64,000 bases of DNA. Source: Corallococcus macrosporus DSM 14697. Its GTDB lineage: Bacteria > Myxococcota > Myxococcia > Myxococcales > Myxococcaceae. The stretch covers positions 5,496,501-5,560,500 of the forward strand of contig NZ_CP022203.1 in the NCBI RefSeq assembly GCF_002305895.1, read 5' to 3'. Each line of letters starts with the position of its first letter. Within the stretch, counting starts at the first letter, position 1. A program made the position numbers and the translations under genes. Below are positions 54,857 through 63,894 of the stretch, in pieces. The notes beneath the pieces were generated by a model. That model did not search any database. It was not told the DNA's origin and saw only the letters and a list, made by a program, of their open reading frames with translations.

Positions 54857-55584
54857 TGCTCGAACGCACGGAGAGCCGCGCCCTGGCGGCCATCCGCTTC
54901 CTGGACGCGGAGACGCAACGCCCGCTCACCGAGCCCGTCACCCTCGCCGGGCAGGGCCTCCGCTTCGCACGCAACGTCCGCGGGCTGCACGTGGTGACGG
55001 ACGCCCCAGGCTTCTCCAGCTATGCCGCGAGCTTCGAGCTGCCGGACCCGCTGCCCGACGCCGCCACCTTCACGCTGGTGGTGAGCGACCCGTCTCGCCG
55101 CTATCTGGACCGGAGCTTCACGCTGGAGCTGCCGCGCGACGCGACGCCTCCGCCCACGGGCCAGCCGCTGCCGCCCGACTCCGTCTTCCGCCCGGTGGAC
55201 GTCACGCTCTATCCGTCGCCGCTGATGCGCCCCTCCGCTCGCAGCGCGGTGGTGCGGCTCCGGGTGGTGGACGTCAACGACACGCCCTTGCCTGGCGCGC
55301 TGGTGTCGCTCTCCCTGGCCGACCCTGAAATCACACGCTGGGGCCTGTCGAACGAGCGGGGCGACGCGCTCATCCTCGTGCCTGGCATTCCCATTGCCGA
55401 CTGGGGCAATCCCGAAGCCCCCATCCACTTCACCTTCAGCCTCGCCGCTGCCTGGGCGGCCTCGACGCAGCCTCCCGACCCCGACGCACTCTCCCAGGAC
55501 TTCCACCCGTTGAGCAGCACCCTCGACGTCGCGGCCGGCGAAGAGGTCACCACCACCATCAAGCTCGACTGGGTCGAGCTCTGA
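54853..55584 (+). CDS. Carboxypeptidase-regulatory-like protein of the eCIS operon
   Basis: 243 residues. Two beta-sandwich-like parts: IRFLDAETQRPLTEPVTLAG with SRRYLDRSFTLELPRD, and VVRLRVVDVNDTPLPGALVS, LSLADPEITRWGLSNERGDA, the pattern of carboxypeptidase-regulatory (CarbopepD_reg) domains. No signal peptide. Position between the cap and sheath genes, with a 4-nt overlap to the cap gene, suggests a particle-associated role, perhaps sheath or cap decoration; not tested. Confidence 0.8.
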   Translation: MMLERTESRALAAIRFLDAETQRPLTEPVTLAGQGLRFARNVRGLHVVTDAPGFSSYAASFELPDPLPDAATFTLVVSDPSRRYLDRSFTLELPRDATPPPTGQPLPPDSVFRPVDVTLYPSPLMRPSARSAVVRLRVVDVNDTPLPGALVSLSLADPEITRWGLSNERGDALILVPGIPIADWGNPEAPIHFTFSLAAAWAASTQPPDPDALSQDFHPLSSTLDVAAGEEVTTTIKLDWVEL

Positions 55585-55639
55585 ACGCAGACCATGACGG
55601 CGCGGTTGCGCGCCACATAACCAGAGAGAGGGGGCTCGC

Positions 55640-58012
55640 GTGCCTGAATACCTCGCACCCGGTGTCTACGTCGAAGAGACGAGTTTCCGAGCCAGATCCA
55701 TCGAGGGCGTCAGCACCAGCACCAGTGGCTTCGCGGGCCCGGCGCGCAAGGGCCCCATCTCCGGCACGCCGTCGCTGGTGACGAGCTTCCCCGAGTTCGT
55801 CCGCCTCTTCGGTGGCCTCGCGGACCTGGACCTCACGGGCACCCCGGAGACGACCAACTACCTGGCGCACTCGGTGCGCGCCTACTTCAACGAGGGCGGC
55901 TCCCGCCTCTACGTGGCGCGCGTCTTCGCGGGGACGCCGGCCACCGCCACCGCCAGCGCGGGCGTCATCCCCAACGCCGACGCGAACCTGCGCGCCCGCT
56001 TCATCGCGCGGTTCCCGGGCCAATCCGGCAACGGGAGCATCTCCGTCCGGGAGGTGCTCGCGCCCGCCACCGTCGGCGCCATGCGGCGCGCGCCCACCGG
56101 CAGCATGGTGAAGCTGAATCAGACCGCCGCCTCGGCCGCACGCGTGGTGGGCACCCTGCCTCCGCCCTTCAACCTGCCCGATGGCACCACCCTCACGCTG
56201 ACGCTCGACGGCACCACCGACGTCACTCTCACCTTCTCCGGGCGCAACGCCGAAGCGGCCGCGGCGGCGGAGCTCGACCCCACGACGACGTTCCTCGAAG
56301 CCAACAGCACGCTCACCGTCTCCATCGGTGGACAGCAGCAGACCCTCACCCTGCCCACCGATGCGCCCCTGACGCCCGCGGAGGTCGTGGACGCCCTCAA
56401 CCGGCAGCTCCGCGGCGGCTACGCGCGGCTGAGCGGCGCCGATGACGCCGCGCCCGTCGGCCGCCTCATCCTGGGCACGGATGCCCGCGGCACCCAGGCC
56501 CTCATCCAGGTCTCCGCCAACCCGCAGCTCAAGCTCGACGCGCAGACGGTGGACAACGCGGCGGACCCGCAGAGCAGCGTGGGCGACCTGGGCGCGGTGA
56601 CCCTCGCGGACATCCAGGCGCTCCTGGGCGCCAACGCCACGGCCTCCGTCGATGACGACAAGCTCGTCATCAGCCACCCGCTGCCCGGCGCCAGCCATTC
56701 GCTGGAGGTCGCGTCGGTCAGCTCCAGCGCGCTCGGCCTGGACGCCGCCACCACGGAGCCCGGCGCGGACGGCACGGCGGGCGTGACCTGGTGGGTGAAG
56801 CAGGCGGACGCCACCTGGTCCAACGGCAGTGACACGTTGCCGCTGCCGAGCGACGACGCGTCCCAGTTCCAGCAGCTCCCGGGAGACAGCAGCTTCGTCA
56901 CGTTGACCGTCATCACCCTGGACGGCGACGGCCAGGAGCGGCTGTACGAAGGGCTGGGCGTGGACCGCGCCCACCCGCGCTACCTGGGCAATGTGCTCAC
57001 CCCTTCGCCGGCCACGCTCTCCGAGCAGATGGAGCGGCTGTACGCGTTCGAGGCGGGCAGCGGCGTGTCCACCTTCGCCCTCCGCGCGGCCCTGGCCACG
57101 GGGCCCTTCGCGCTCACCGGCGGCTTGGACGGGAGCGAGCCCGGAGCGGCCGCGTACGAAGCCGCGTTCGACAGGCTGGGCGGCGTGGAGGACATCTCCA
57201 TCATCGCCGCGCCGGGGTCCTCGGCGTACAGCTCGGCGCAGGCCGTGAGGCTGGGCCTCATCAGCGCCGCGGAGCGACGCCGCGCCTACCGCATCGCGGT
57301 GCTCGACACCCCGCGCGGGATGGGGCCGCAGGACGCGCTGGCGGTTCGCGCGCAGATGGACTCCACCAAGGCGGCGCTCTACTACCCATGGGTGGTCGTG
57401 GCCAACCCGCTCGCCGGGCCCGAGTCGGCGGAGGTCCCACGCGAAATCGCGCTGCCGCCGTCCGCCTTCCTGTGCGGCATCTACGCCCGGAGCGACATCG
57501 AACGGGGCGTCTTCAAGGCGCCCGCGAACGAGGTGGTCCGCGGCGCGCTGCGCTTCGAACAGGACATTCCCTTCGCGCAGCAGGAGACGCTCAACCCGCG
57601 GGGCATCAATTGCCTGCGCTTCTTCCCGGGCCGCGGCTACCGCGTGTGGGGCGCCCGCACCCTCAGCTCCGACCCGGAATGGAAGTACGTGAACGTGCGG
57701 CGCTACTTCAACTTCCTGGAGCGCTCCGTGGACGAGGGCACGCAGTGGGCCGTGTTCGAGCCCAATGGCGAGCGCCTGTGGGCCAACATCCGAGAGACGA
57801 TTGGCAGCTTCCTGGAGAATCAGTGGCGCACCGGCGCGCTGCTGGGCGCGGACCCGCGGCAGGCGTTCTTCGTCCGGTGTGACCGGACCACCATGGACCA
57901 GAACGACCTCGACAACGGCCGGCTCGTCTGCCTCATCGGCGTGGCGGTGGTGAAGCCCGCTGAGTTCGTCATCTTCCGCATCGGCCAGAAGACGGCGGAT
58001 GCCCGGACCTAA
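55640..58012 (+). CDS. Contractile sheath protein 1 with large insertion
   Basis: 790 residues. Typical sheath start PEYLAPGVYVEETSFRARSI and GVSTSTSGFAGPARKGPISG, with SVRAYFNEGGSRLYVARVF, and the conserved C-terminal handshake region (RRYFNFLERSVDEGTQWAVF, FFVRCDRTTMDQNDLDNGRL). Roughly residues 140-390 are an insertion of beta-rich, Thr/Leu-rich sequence (TLTLTLDGTTDVTLTFSG, STLTVSIGGQQQTLTLPTD) that should project from the sheath surface, making it much longer than minimal sheaths. GTG start after GAGAGAGGGGG. Functions as the main contractile sheath around the tube. Confidence 0.95.
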   Translation: MPEYLAPGVYVEETSFRARSIEGVSTSTSGFAGPARKGPISGTPSLVTSFPEFVRLFGGLADLDLTGTPETTNYLAHSVRAYFNEGGSRLYVARVFAGTPATATASAGVIPNADANLRARFIARFPGQSGNGSISVREVLAPATVGAMRRAPTGSMVKLNQTAASAARVVGTLPPPFNLPDGTTLTLTLDGTTDVTLTFSGRNAEAAAAAELDPTTTFLEANSTLTVSIGGQQQTLTLPTDAPLTPAEVVDALNRQLRGGYARLSGADDAAPVGRLILGTDARGTQALIQVSANPQLKLDAQTVDNAADPQSSVGDLGAVTLADIQALLGANATASVDDDKLVISHPLPGASHSLEVASVSSSALGLDAATTEPGADGTAGVTWWVKQADATWSNGSDTLPLPSDDASQFQQLPGDSSFVTLTVITLDGDGQERLYEGLGVDRAHPRYLGNVLTPSPATLSEQMERLYAFEAGSGVSTFALRAALATGPFALTGGLDGSEPGAAAYEAAFDRLGGVEDISIIAAPGSSAYSSAQAVRLGLISAAERRRAYRIAVLDTPRGMGPQDALAVRAQMDSTKAALYYPWVVVANPLAGPESAEVPREIALPPSAFLCGIYARSDIERGVFKAPANEVVRGALRFEQDIPFAQQETLNPRGINCLRFFPGRGYRVWGARTLSSDPEWKYVNVRRYFNFLERSVDEGTQWAVFEPNGERLWANIRETIGSFLENQWRTGALLGADPRQAFFVRCDRTTMDQNDLDNGRLVCLIGVAVVKPAEFVIFRIGQKTADART

Positions 58013-58030
58013 CGTAAAGGACTCGCCGCC

Positions 58031-58486
58031 ATGCCCACCCGCCCCACGCCCTACGGCGCTTTCAATTTCGAGATCAGCTTCGACGGCACGTCCTTCGGTG
58101 GCTTCTCCGACGTGTCCGGCCTGAGCACCGAGGTCACCGTCGCCGAGTACCGCGAAGGCACGGACCCGGAGAACCACGTGCGCAAGGTGCCCGGCGCCTT
58201 CAAGACGGGCGACGTCACCCTCAAGCGCGGCATCGTCGATTCGAGGGCCATCTGGACGTGGGTGGAGGACGTACGCCGCAACGGTCCGCTGGGCCGCAAG
58301 GCCGCCGTCACCATCCGCCTGCTCGACGAGGCGCGCAACCCCGTGCAGTCCTGGAAGCTGGTGAACGTCACGCCCCTGAAGTTCACCGGCCCCACGCTGG
58401 CCGCCAAGGGTGGCGGAGACGTGGCCATGGAAGAGCTCGTCCTGGCCGCGGAGACGGTGCGGATGGGCTTCCCGGACGTGGACTGA
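58031..58486 (+). CDS. Inner tube protein 1 (gp19/Hcp-like)
   Basis: 151 residues, the T4 gp19-type tail tube family: YGAFNFEISFDGTSFGGFSD, VSGLSTEVTVAEYREGTDP, NHVRKVPGAFKTGDVTLKRG and ELVLAAETVRMGFPDVD. Stacks as hexamers to form the rigid tube. AAAGGA precedes the ATG, 18 bp after the sheath stop. Confidence 0.96.
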   Translation: MPTRPTPYGAFNFEISFDGTSFGGFSDVSGLSTEVTVAEYREGTDPENHVRKVPGAFKTGDVTLKRGIVDSRAIWTWVEDVRRNGPLGRKAAVTIRLLDEARNPVQSWKLVNVTPLKFTGPTLAAKGGGDVAMEELVLAAETVRMGFPDVD

Positions 58487-58514
58487 GCGGAGCAACAGGG
58501 GGAGCTCCCAGGCC

Positions 58515-60086
58515 ATGCGGCGACTGACCTTCGAAGTCACAGAACGCGTGGCGCCCACCGCGCCCGAGCGGATGGACGTGGCCCTCTTCGTGGGCTTCGT
58601 CCGCCGCCGGGCCGGCGCGTCCGTGCCCGCCGCGCTGTCCCGCTACCTGTTCGAGCAGGGGTGGATGACCGCCCCCACGCCGCGCGTGGACCCCGCCGAC
58701 GCGCAGGACGCGCTCACCGACGTCCCCCTGCCCCTCGAGAGCTTCGCCGCCTTCGAGCGCCTCTTCGACTGGAGAGCCCGCACCGGAACCGCCCCCGACG
58801 AGGCCACCGCCCTGGGCGCGGCGGTGCAGGCCTTCTTCGTCCAGGGCGGGCGCAAGTGCTACGTGGTGCGCATGGCGGACCCGCTCGCTCCGGGCGCGGA
58901 GCGCGCCACGCGGCTCGGGCGGCTGAACCTGCTGCTGCCGGGAAGCAGGCTGCCCGCGCCCCCCGGCATGGAGCATGCCGCCTCCGCCGAGGACCGCACG
59001 ACGTGGCATGGCACGGCCCACCTGTTGGGCCTGCAGGACGTGTCCTTCCTCTGCCTCCCAGACCTGCCGGAGCTGGTGGCGGATGCGCCCGAGCCACTTC
59101 CCCTCCCCCGCCTGCCACCCGCGGGCGCTCCGGGCTTCGTCGAATGCGCCATGCCCGGTGCCGCCACCGGGCCTGCGTGGAAGACGCCGGAGCGCGCGGC
59201 GCCGCGCTGCGGACTCAGCGCCTACCAGGACTGGGCGGCCTTCCTCGCCGTGCTGGCCGAGTTCCTTCGCGACAGGCGCCTGCGGGAGACACACCTGGTC
59301 GCGGCGCTGCCGCTTCCCTCGCCGAGCCTGGTCTTCGATGCGCCGGCGGGCATGCGCGCGGCGACGCAGGACCTGGGCGGGTTCCTCCATGCCAGCGGAG
59401 TGCTCGCCCCCTTCCAGAGCGCGTTCATCCAGCTCGCCTTCCCGTGGCTGCGGACCGCCTCCTCGGAGGGACTTCCGGAGCGGCTGGCGGCTCCCGACGG
59501 GGCGCTGGCGGGGGTGCTGGCGCGCAACGCACTGCTTCGCGGCACCTTCCGCAGCGCATTGGGGCTGGGGCTCGCGGAGGTACGCGACGTCTTCCCCATC
59601 CCAACCCGCCTGGACCAGGAACCGCGCGAGCCGGGTTCGCCGCTGCGCGCGCTGGGCGAGCGCGTCTCGCTTCTGGGGCCAACGCCTCGTGGCATGCAGG
59701 TGCTGTCCGACGTGACGTCCAGCCAGACGGGCAGCCACCGGCAAGCGCCGGTGAGCCGGCTCATCTCCTCGGTGCTGCGAGCGGCGAGGCGGCTCGGCGC
59801 GGACCTGACGTTCTCGCCTTCCCACGAGGACACCTGGCTGGCGCTGCGCCACCGGATGGAGTCCGTGCTCGGCCGGTACTTCGCGGAGGGAGCCCTGCGA
59901 GGCGCGACGCCACGCGAGGCGTTCTCCGTGCGGTGTGACCGGACGACCATGACGCAGGATGACCTCGACAACGGGCGGCTCATCGCGCTGGTGGAGCTGG
60001 CCCCCGCGGCGGCCATCGAGCGGGTGCAGGTCCTCCTGTCCGCGCTGGAGGGCGGCGTGTCGCTCCAGCAGGAGGAAGCCGCATGA
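58515..60086 (+). CDS. Contractile sheath protein 2 (divergent paralogue)
   Basis: 523 residues. The C-terminus (EDTWLALRHRMESVLGRYFA, REAFSVRCDRTTMTQDDLDN, GRLIALVELAPAAAIERVQ) is clearly homologous to sheath 1, while the N-terminal half is only distantly similar and lacks the large insertion. PVC/Afp particles likewise use several sheath paralogues, some confined to the baseplate-proximal ring. GGGGGAG precedes the start. Overlaps the next gene by ATGA. Confidence 0.88.
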   Translation: MRRLTFEVTERVAPTAPERMDVALFVGFVRRRAGASVPAALSRYLFEQGWMTAPTPRVDPADAQDALTDVPLPLESFAAFERLFDWRARTGTAPDEATALGAAVQAFFVQGGRKCYVVRMADPLAPGAERATRLGRLNLLLPGSRLPAPPGMEHAASAEDRTTWHGTAHLLGLQDVSFLCLPDLPELVADAPEPLPLPRLPPAGAPGFVECAMPGAATGPAWKTPERAAPRCGLSAYQDWAAFLAVLAEFLRDRRLRETHLVAALPLPSPSLVFDAPAGMRAATQDLGGFLHASGVLAPFQSAFIQLAFPWLRTASSEGLPERLAAPDGALAGVLARNALLRGTFRSALGLGLAEVRDVFPIPTRLDQEPREPGSPLRALGERVSLLGPTPRGMQVLSDVTSSQTGSHRQAPVSRLISSVLRAARRLGADLTFSPSHEDTWLALRHRMESVLGRYFAEGALRGATPREAFSVRCDRTTMTQDDLDNGRLIALVELAPAAAIERVQVLLSALEGGVSLQQEEAA

Positions 60087-60562
60087 GCGGAGACCTGTGG
60101 CCGCTGCACACCTTCCGCTTCGAGCTCAGCTTCCAGCCCGAGCCGCTGTCGGGCAGCAGCCCGGACGAGGCTCCCGTGGACGGTGCCTTTTCCGAATGCA
60201 CGGGCCTGGAGGCCACCATGGAGCCCAAGGCCATTCGCGTGGGCGGCCACAACTCGGGAGCCGTGCAACGCGCCGGCCCGGTGAGCTTCGGCACCGTGGT
60301 GCTCAAGCGAGGCCTCTCCTCGGGCGGCCGGCTGGCTCGCTGGTTCACGCGGGTGTCGGGCGGTGACTATGGCTACCGGTGCACGGTGCGAATCCGACTC
60401 AAGGCCCCGTCGGAGGATGGAGGCACCCAGACGGTGCTCACCTACAAGCTGGAGCGCGCCATGCCGGTGAAGTTCAAGGCGGCCGACTTCAACGCCCGGG
60501 CCACGGACGTCGGCATCGAAGAGCTGCACCTCGTGCACGAAGGACTCTCCCTCGAGGACTAG
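60083..60562 (+). CDS. Inner tube protein 2 (Pvc5-like)
   Basis: 159 residues, a gp19-family tube protein: PLHTFRFELSFQPEPL, FSECTGLEATMEPKAIRVGG, VSFGTVVLKRGLSSGGRLARWF and GIEELHLVHEGLSL. More divergent than tube 1 and probably the ring joining the tube to the hub, as Pvc5 does. Overlaps sheath 2 by 4 nt, a second sheath-tube pair. Confidence 0.92.
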   Translation: MSGDLWPLHTFRFELSFQPEPLSGSSPDEAPVDGAFSECTGLEATMEPKAIRVGGHNSGAVQRAGPVSFGTVVLKRGLSSGGRLARWFTRVSGGDYGYRCTVRIRLKAPSEDGGTQTVLTYKLERAMPVKFKAADFNARATDVGIEELHLVHEGLSLED

Positions 60563-60568
60563 CGCGCC

Positions 60569-61927
60569 ATGCCAGACACGACCTCCGAGAGCGCGAGCTT
60601 CATCAACGAGAGCACCGGCGACGAGGTGCGGGTGCACTTCAACCCGAACTCGCTCCAGTACACCGTCAACAACAAGCTCCAGAACGTCCAGGGCCAGGAG
60701 AACCAGCAGTTCGTCTCGGAGAGCAGCGCGAAGCTCACGATGGAGCTCGTCTTCGACACCACCGGCACGGGCGCCAACGTCTGCGACCACACGATACAGA
60801 TTGCGCAGTTGATGGGCGCCAAGAGCCAGATTCCTCCGGACGTCACCTTCCGGTGGGGCGCCTTCGAGTTCACCGGATTGGTGGACACCTATCGGGAGAC
60901 CATCGACTTCTTCGCCGCCGACGGCATCCCGCTGCGCTCGACCGTCTCGGTGGGCATGACGCGACAGCAACGCGTCTTCTCCAGGGGCGCCGAAGGCGAG
61001 AGCTCGCGGCAGATGGCCGCCGCGCGCAACCAGCCCATCTCTCGCGCCGTCGCGGAGCAGAACAGTGAAGACAATCCGCGCTTCCCCAACCAGGACGTGA
61101 TGACCGTCGACCCTTCCGTCCCGCTGGCTCCGCCCACCGCGTTCGCCACGGGTGGAGTCGAAGGGGCCCTGGGCGCGGGGGTGGGGTTTGGGGTTGGCGG
61201 TGGAATCGGGGTGGGTGGTGGGCTCAGCGCAGGGGCCGGGTTCGGCGTCAGCGGTGGGTTGAGCGCAGGCGCTGGGTTCGGCGTCAGCGGTGGGTTGAGC
61301 GCGGGGGCCGGGTTCGGCGGTGGCGGTGGATTCGGCGCGAGCGGCGTGTTCGCCGCCGGCGGTGGCTTCTCGGCCGGTGGTGGCATCGGCGCGAGCGGCG
61401 TGTTCGCCACCGGCGGTGGCTTCTCGGCCGGTGGTGGCTTTTCAGCGGGTGGAGGATTCCAGGCCGGCGGAGCGTTCGCGGCCGGCGCGGGCGTCTCAGC
61501 CGGTTCCTCATTCGGCGGCAGCGCCTCGTTCAACGCGGGGGCGATGGCGGGAGGCTCCGCTTCCTTCGGGTTCAACACCTCTGCATCGAACCCCATCTTC
61601 TCCGCGGGAGCCTCCTTCACCGCTGGAGCCAGCTTCCCCACGACCACGGGGGCATCCGCCTCCGGATGGCGCGCGAATGCCTGGTCCGGCGCCCAGTCCT
61701 CCGCGGGCCTCTCCGCCACGGCAGGTGCGTTCGCGGGGCTGCGTGCCGGTCCTCCCCGAACCTCCGTTCGCATGGAGACGGTGCGCACCACCGGCCACGT
61801 GGACACCTACACCTACGAGACCACCGGAGACGGCCGCTTCGAGCTCGGAGGTCGCGCCCAGGTGACCAAACCCCGCTTCGGCGCCACCCCCTCCCCCCGG
61901 GGCCGCCTCCGCTTCGAGGGAGATTGA
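60569..61927 (+). CDS. CIS_tube/Pvc7-type baseplate protein with Gly-rich tail
   Basis: 452 residues. Residues 1-135 match the contractile-injection tube-initiation domain (INESTGDEVRVHFNPNSLQY, LTMELVFDTTGTGANV, FRWGAFEFTGLVDTYRETID, FFAADGIPLRSTVSVGM). In PVC/Afp this domain is followed by a LysM motif; here no LysM is visible and residues 195-345 are Gly/Ala/Ser/Phe-rich tandem repeats instead. The last 50 residues are basic (RTSVRMETVRTTGHVDTYTY). The tail is probably disordered or fibre-like. Starts 6 bp after the tube 2 stop. Confidence 0.88.
   Translation: MPDTTSESASFINESTGDEVRVHFNPNSLQYTVNNKLQNVQGQENQQFVSESSAKLTMELVFDTTGTGANVCDHTIQIAQLMGAKSQIPPDVTFRWGAFEFTGLVDTYRETIDFFAADGIPLRSTVSVGMTRQQRVFSRGAEGESSRQMAAARNQPISRAVAEQNSEDNPRFPNQDVMTVDPSVPLAPPTAFATGGVEGALGAGVGFGVGGGIGVGGGLSAGAGFGVSGGLSAGAGFGVSGGLSAGAGFGGGGGFGASGVFAAGGGFSAGGGIGASGVFATGGGFSAGGGFSAGGGFQAGGAFAAGAGVSAGSSFGGSASFNAGAMAGGSASFGFNTSASNPIFSAGASFTAGASFPTTTGASASGWRANAWSGAQSSAGLSATAGAFAGLRAGPPRTSVRMETVRTTGHVDTYTYETTGDGRFELGGRAQVTKPRFGATPSPRGRLRFEGD
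61220..61441 (+). repeat. Gly-rich coding tandem repeats (36-nt and 54-nt units)
   Basis: About 2.75 copies of a 36-nt unit encoding GLSAGAGFGVSG (61220-61318), then two copies of a 54-nt unit encoding GASGVFAAGGGFSAGGGI (61334-61441). In frame throughout, so length can vary without breaking the gene. Confidence 0.8.
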
Positions 61928-61930
61928 GCC

Positions 61931-62104
61931 ATGCCCATCGTCTTCGACCAGGTCCACGGCTCCGTCATCGGCGGCCCCCAGCCAGACGCGGGCCAGCGCC
62001 CGGCCGGCGAGCCCGCACCCGTGCCTCCTCCAGCGGACCCCACCTCAATCGCCCGCGCCCTCCGGCTCATCACGCAACGCAAGGTCCGGCTCATCGCTGA
62101 CTGA
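61931..62104 (+). CDS. DUF5908-type mini-protein
   Basis: 57 residues: MPIVFDQVHGSVIGGPQPD, a Pro-rich middle, and a basic end SIARALRLITQRKVRLIAD. Size, the start of the type MPIxIxxv and position between the CIS_tube and hub genes match the tiny DUF5908/Pvc6-like proteins of eCIS loci. It follows the previous stop by 3 bp. Role in the baseplate is not well known. Confidence 0.8.
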   Translation: MPIVFDQVHGSVIGGPQPDAGQRPAGEPAPVPPPADPTSIARALRLITQRKVRLIAD

Positions 62105-62122
62105 GTCCACTCCCCGCTCCCC

Positions 62123-63199
62123 ATGCCCGACGCCACGTCACACACAGAGCATCACCGCCCCACGGTGCGCATCTTCGGCAGGGCCGACGCCCGGGTCACC
62201 GGTCTGGTCAGCAGCATGCGGATGGATGAGACCGAAGGCGGCCTGTGCTCGCTCGAGCTGCGGTTCGAGGCACTGGCGCGCTACGCCGACACCGCGGCCG
62301 AGCTGGTCTTCGAGGACGAGCAGTTGCTCCGGCTGGGCGCCCCCATCGGGGTCTACACCGGCCCGGAGAGCGCCCCTCAGGAGATTTTCAGCGGCGTCAT
62401 CACCGGAATCGAAGCCGTGTTCGCGCATGACTCGGCTCCAGAGTTCATCGTGCTCGCCGAGGACTCGCTCCAGAAAGCAAGGCTCGCGCGGCGCACGCTC
62501 GTCCACGGCACGCTCACGCTGGCCGAGCTGGCGGAGAAGCTCGCCCGGGACCTGGGCCTGACGCCCGTCATCACGGGCCTCCGAGAGCCCCTGGGCCTCC
62601 AGGTCCAGTGGAACGAAAGCGACCTGGCCTTCATCCGGCGCCTGCTGGCCTCACGAGACGCGGACCTCCAGGTGACAGGTGACGAGCTCCACGTCTCGCC
62701 GCGGAGCGAGGTGCGCCGGGGCACCCTGGAGCTGAACCTCTACGCCGAGCTGCGCCGGGTGCGCGTCACGGCGGACCTGGCGCACCAGGCCACCGAGGTC
62801 ACCTGCACCGGGTGGAACGCCCTCCAGGGAGCCGCGGTCTCTGGCCGGAGCGCCAGCGCGCGTCCCGGCCCGGGCGCGGGACGTACCGGCGCGGAGCTGC
62901 TCAAGCAGGCGCTGGGCCCTCGGGCGGAGCACCTTGGCGCGTTGCCGGTCTCCACCAACGACGAGGCCACCGCCATGGCCAGGGCCGCCTTCGACGCGCG
63001 CGCCCGGCGCTTCGTCTGCATCGACGCCACCGCGGAGGGCACCCCCGCGCTGCGCGTGGGGACCCACGTGCGGCTCAGCGGCCTGAGCCCTCGCTTCGAC
63101 AACACCTACTACGTGGTCCGCGCCAGCCACCGCTACGACACCCTCCACGGCTACGAGACGGACTTCGAGGCCGAGTGCGCCTTCCTGGGAGAGCCATGA
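62123..63199 (+). CDS. Hub protein (gp27 / late-control-D / Pvc8 N-terminal part)
   Basis: 358 residues of the phage late-control gene D/VgrG N-terminal fold: VTGLVSSMRMDETEGGLCSL, LELRFEALARYADTAAELVF, FSGVITGIEAVFAHDS, LRRTLVHGTL-like segment, VQWNESDLAFIRRLLASRDA and LSPRFDNTYYVVRASHRYD. It forms the trimeric hub that carries the spike. Stop overlaps the next gene by ATGA; in PVC hub and spike are one protein, here they are split. Confidence 0.93.
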   Translation: MPDATSHTEHHRPTVRIFGRADARVTGLVSSMRMDETEGGLCSLELRFEALARYADTAAELVFEDEQLLRLGAPIGVYTGPESAPQEIFSGVITGIEAVFAHDSAPEFIVLAEDSLQKARLARRTLVHGTLTLAELAEKLARDLGLTPVITGLREPLGLQVQWNESDLAFIRRLLASRDADLQVTGDELHVSPRSEVRRGTLELNLYAELRRVRVTADLAHQATEVTCTGWNALQGAAVSGRSASARPGPGAGRTGAELLKQALGPRAEHLGALPVSTNDEATAMARAAFDARARRFVCIDATAEGTPALRVGTHVRLSGLSPRFDNTYYVVRASHRYDTLHGYETDFEAECAFLGEP

Positions 63200-63894
63200 C
63201 CGACACCGCACACGCTCGGGAGCGCGGCCTGCTGGGGGCCATGCTCGGCACCTATCTGGCGAAGGTCGTCTCCGTGGAGGACCCCGAGCACCTGGCGCGC
63301 GTTCAGGTCCGCCTGCTCACCGCGCCCGAGGGCCTGGCCGACGCGGACGTGGCCTTGTGGGCGCGGGTCGCCGTGCCGTTCTCCGGCGGCGGGCGGGGCG
63401 CGCTCTTCCTCCCGGACAAGGATGACGAGGTGGCCGTGGTCTTCGCTGGCGGAGACCCGCGCCAGCCGCTCGTGGTGGGGGGCCTGTGGAACGGGAGCGC
63501 CCGTCCGCCGGAGACGCCGGGGGGAGAGCGCGTGGACCGCTATGTCATCAAGGCCCGGAACGGCAGCCGCATCGCCATCGTGGAAGCGAGCGAGGGCACC
63601 GCGCAAATCTCCCTGGAGGTCCCCGGCGGCGTGAGCGCCACGCTGAACCAGGCCAGAGAGGGCGAGCTCACGCTGGAAGCAGCGGGCAACACCGTCACGC
63701 TCAACCCGCAAGGCGTCACCGTCCGTGCCGCGACCAAGGTGACCGTCACCGCCAGCGAGGTGGAGGTGAGCGCCGGTCAGGTCACGGTCAACTCGGCGAT
63801 GTCGTCCTTCACGGGCGTCGTGAAGTGCGACGTGCTGCAGACCAACTCGGTGATGGGCGTGACGTACACGCCAGGGGCGGGCAACGTATGGTGA
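63196..63894 (+). CDS. Spike protein (gp5/VgrG OB-fold and beta-helix)
   Basis: 232 residues. OB-fold start (GTYLAKVVSVEDPEHLARVQ, WARVAVPFSGGGRGALFLPD, DDEVAVVFAGGDPRQPLVVG) then a triple-beta-helix-type repeat (ISLEVPGGVSATLNQAREGE, LTLEAAGNTVTLNPQGVTVR, VTVTASEVEVSAGQVTVNS). Forms the puncturing spike on the hub. Overlaps the hub gene by 4 nt. Confidence 0.94.
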   Translation: MTDTAHARERGLLGAMLGTYLAKVVSVEDPEHLARVQVRLLTAPEGLADADVALWARVAVPFSGGGRGALFLPDKDDEVAVVFAGGDPRQPLVVGGLWNGSARPPETPGGERVDRYVIKARNGSRIAIVEASEGTAQISLEVPGGVSATLNQAREGELTLEAAGNTVTLNPQGVTVRAATKVTVTASEVEVSAGQVTVNSAMSSFTGVVKCDVLQTNSVMGVTYTPGAGNVW

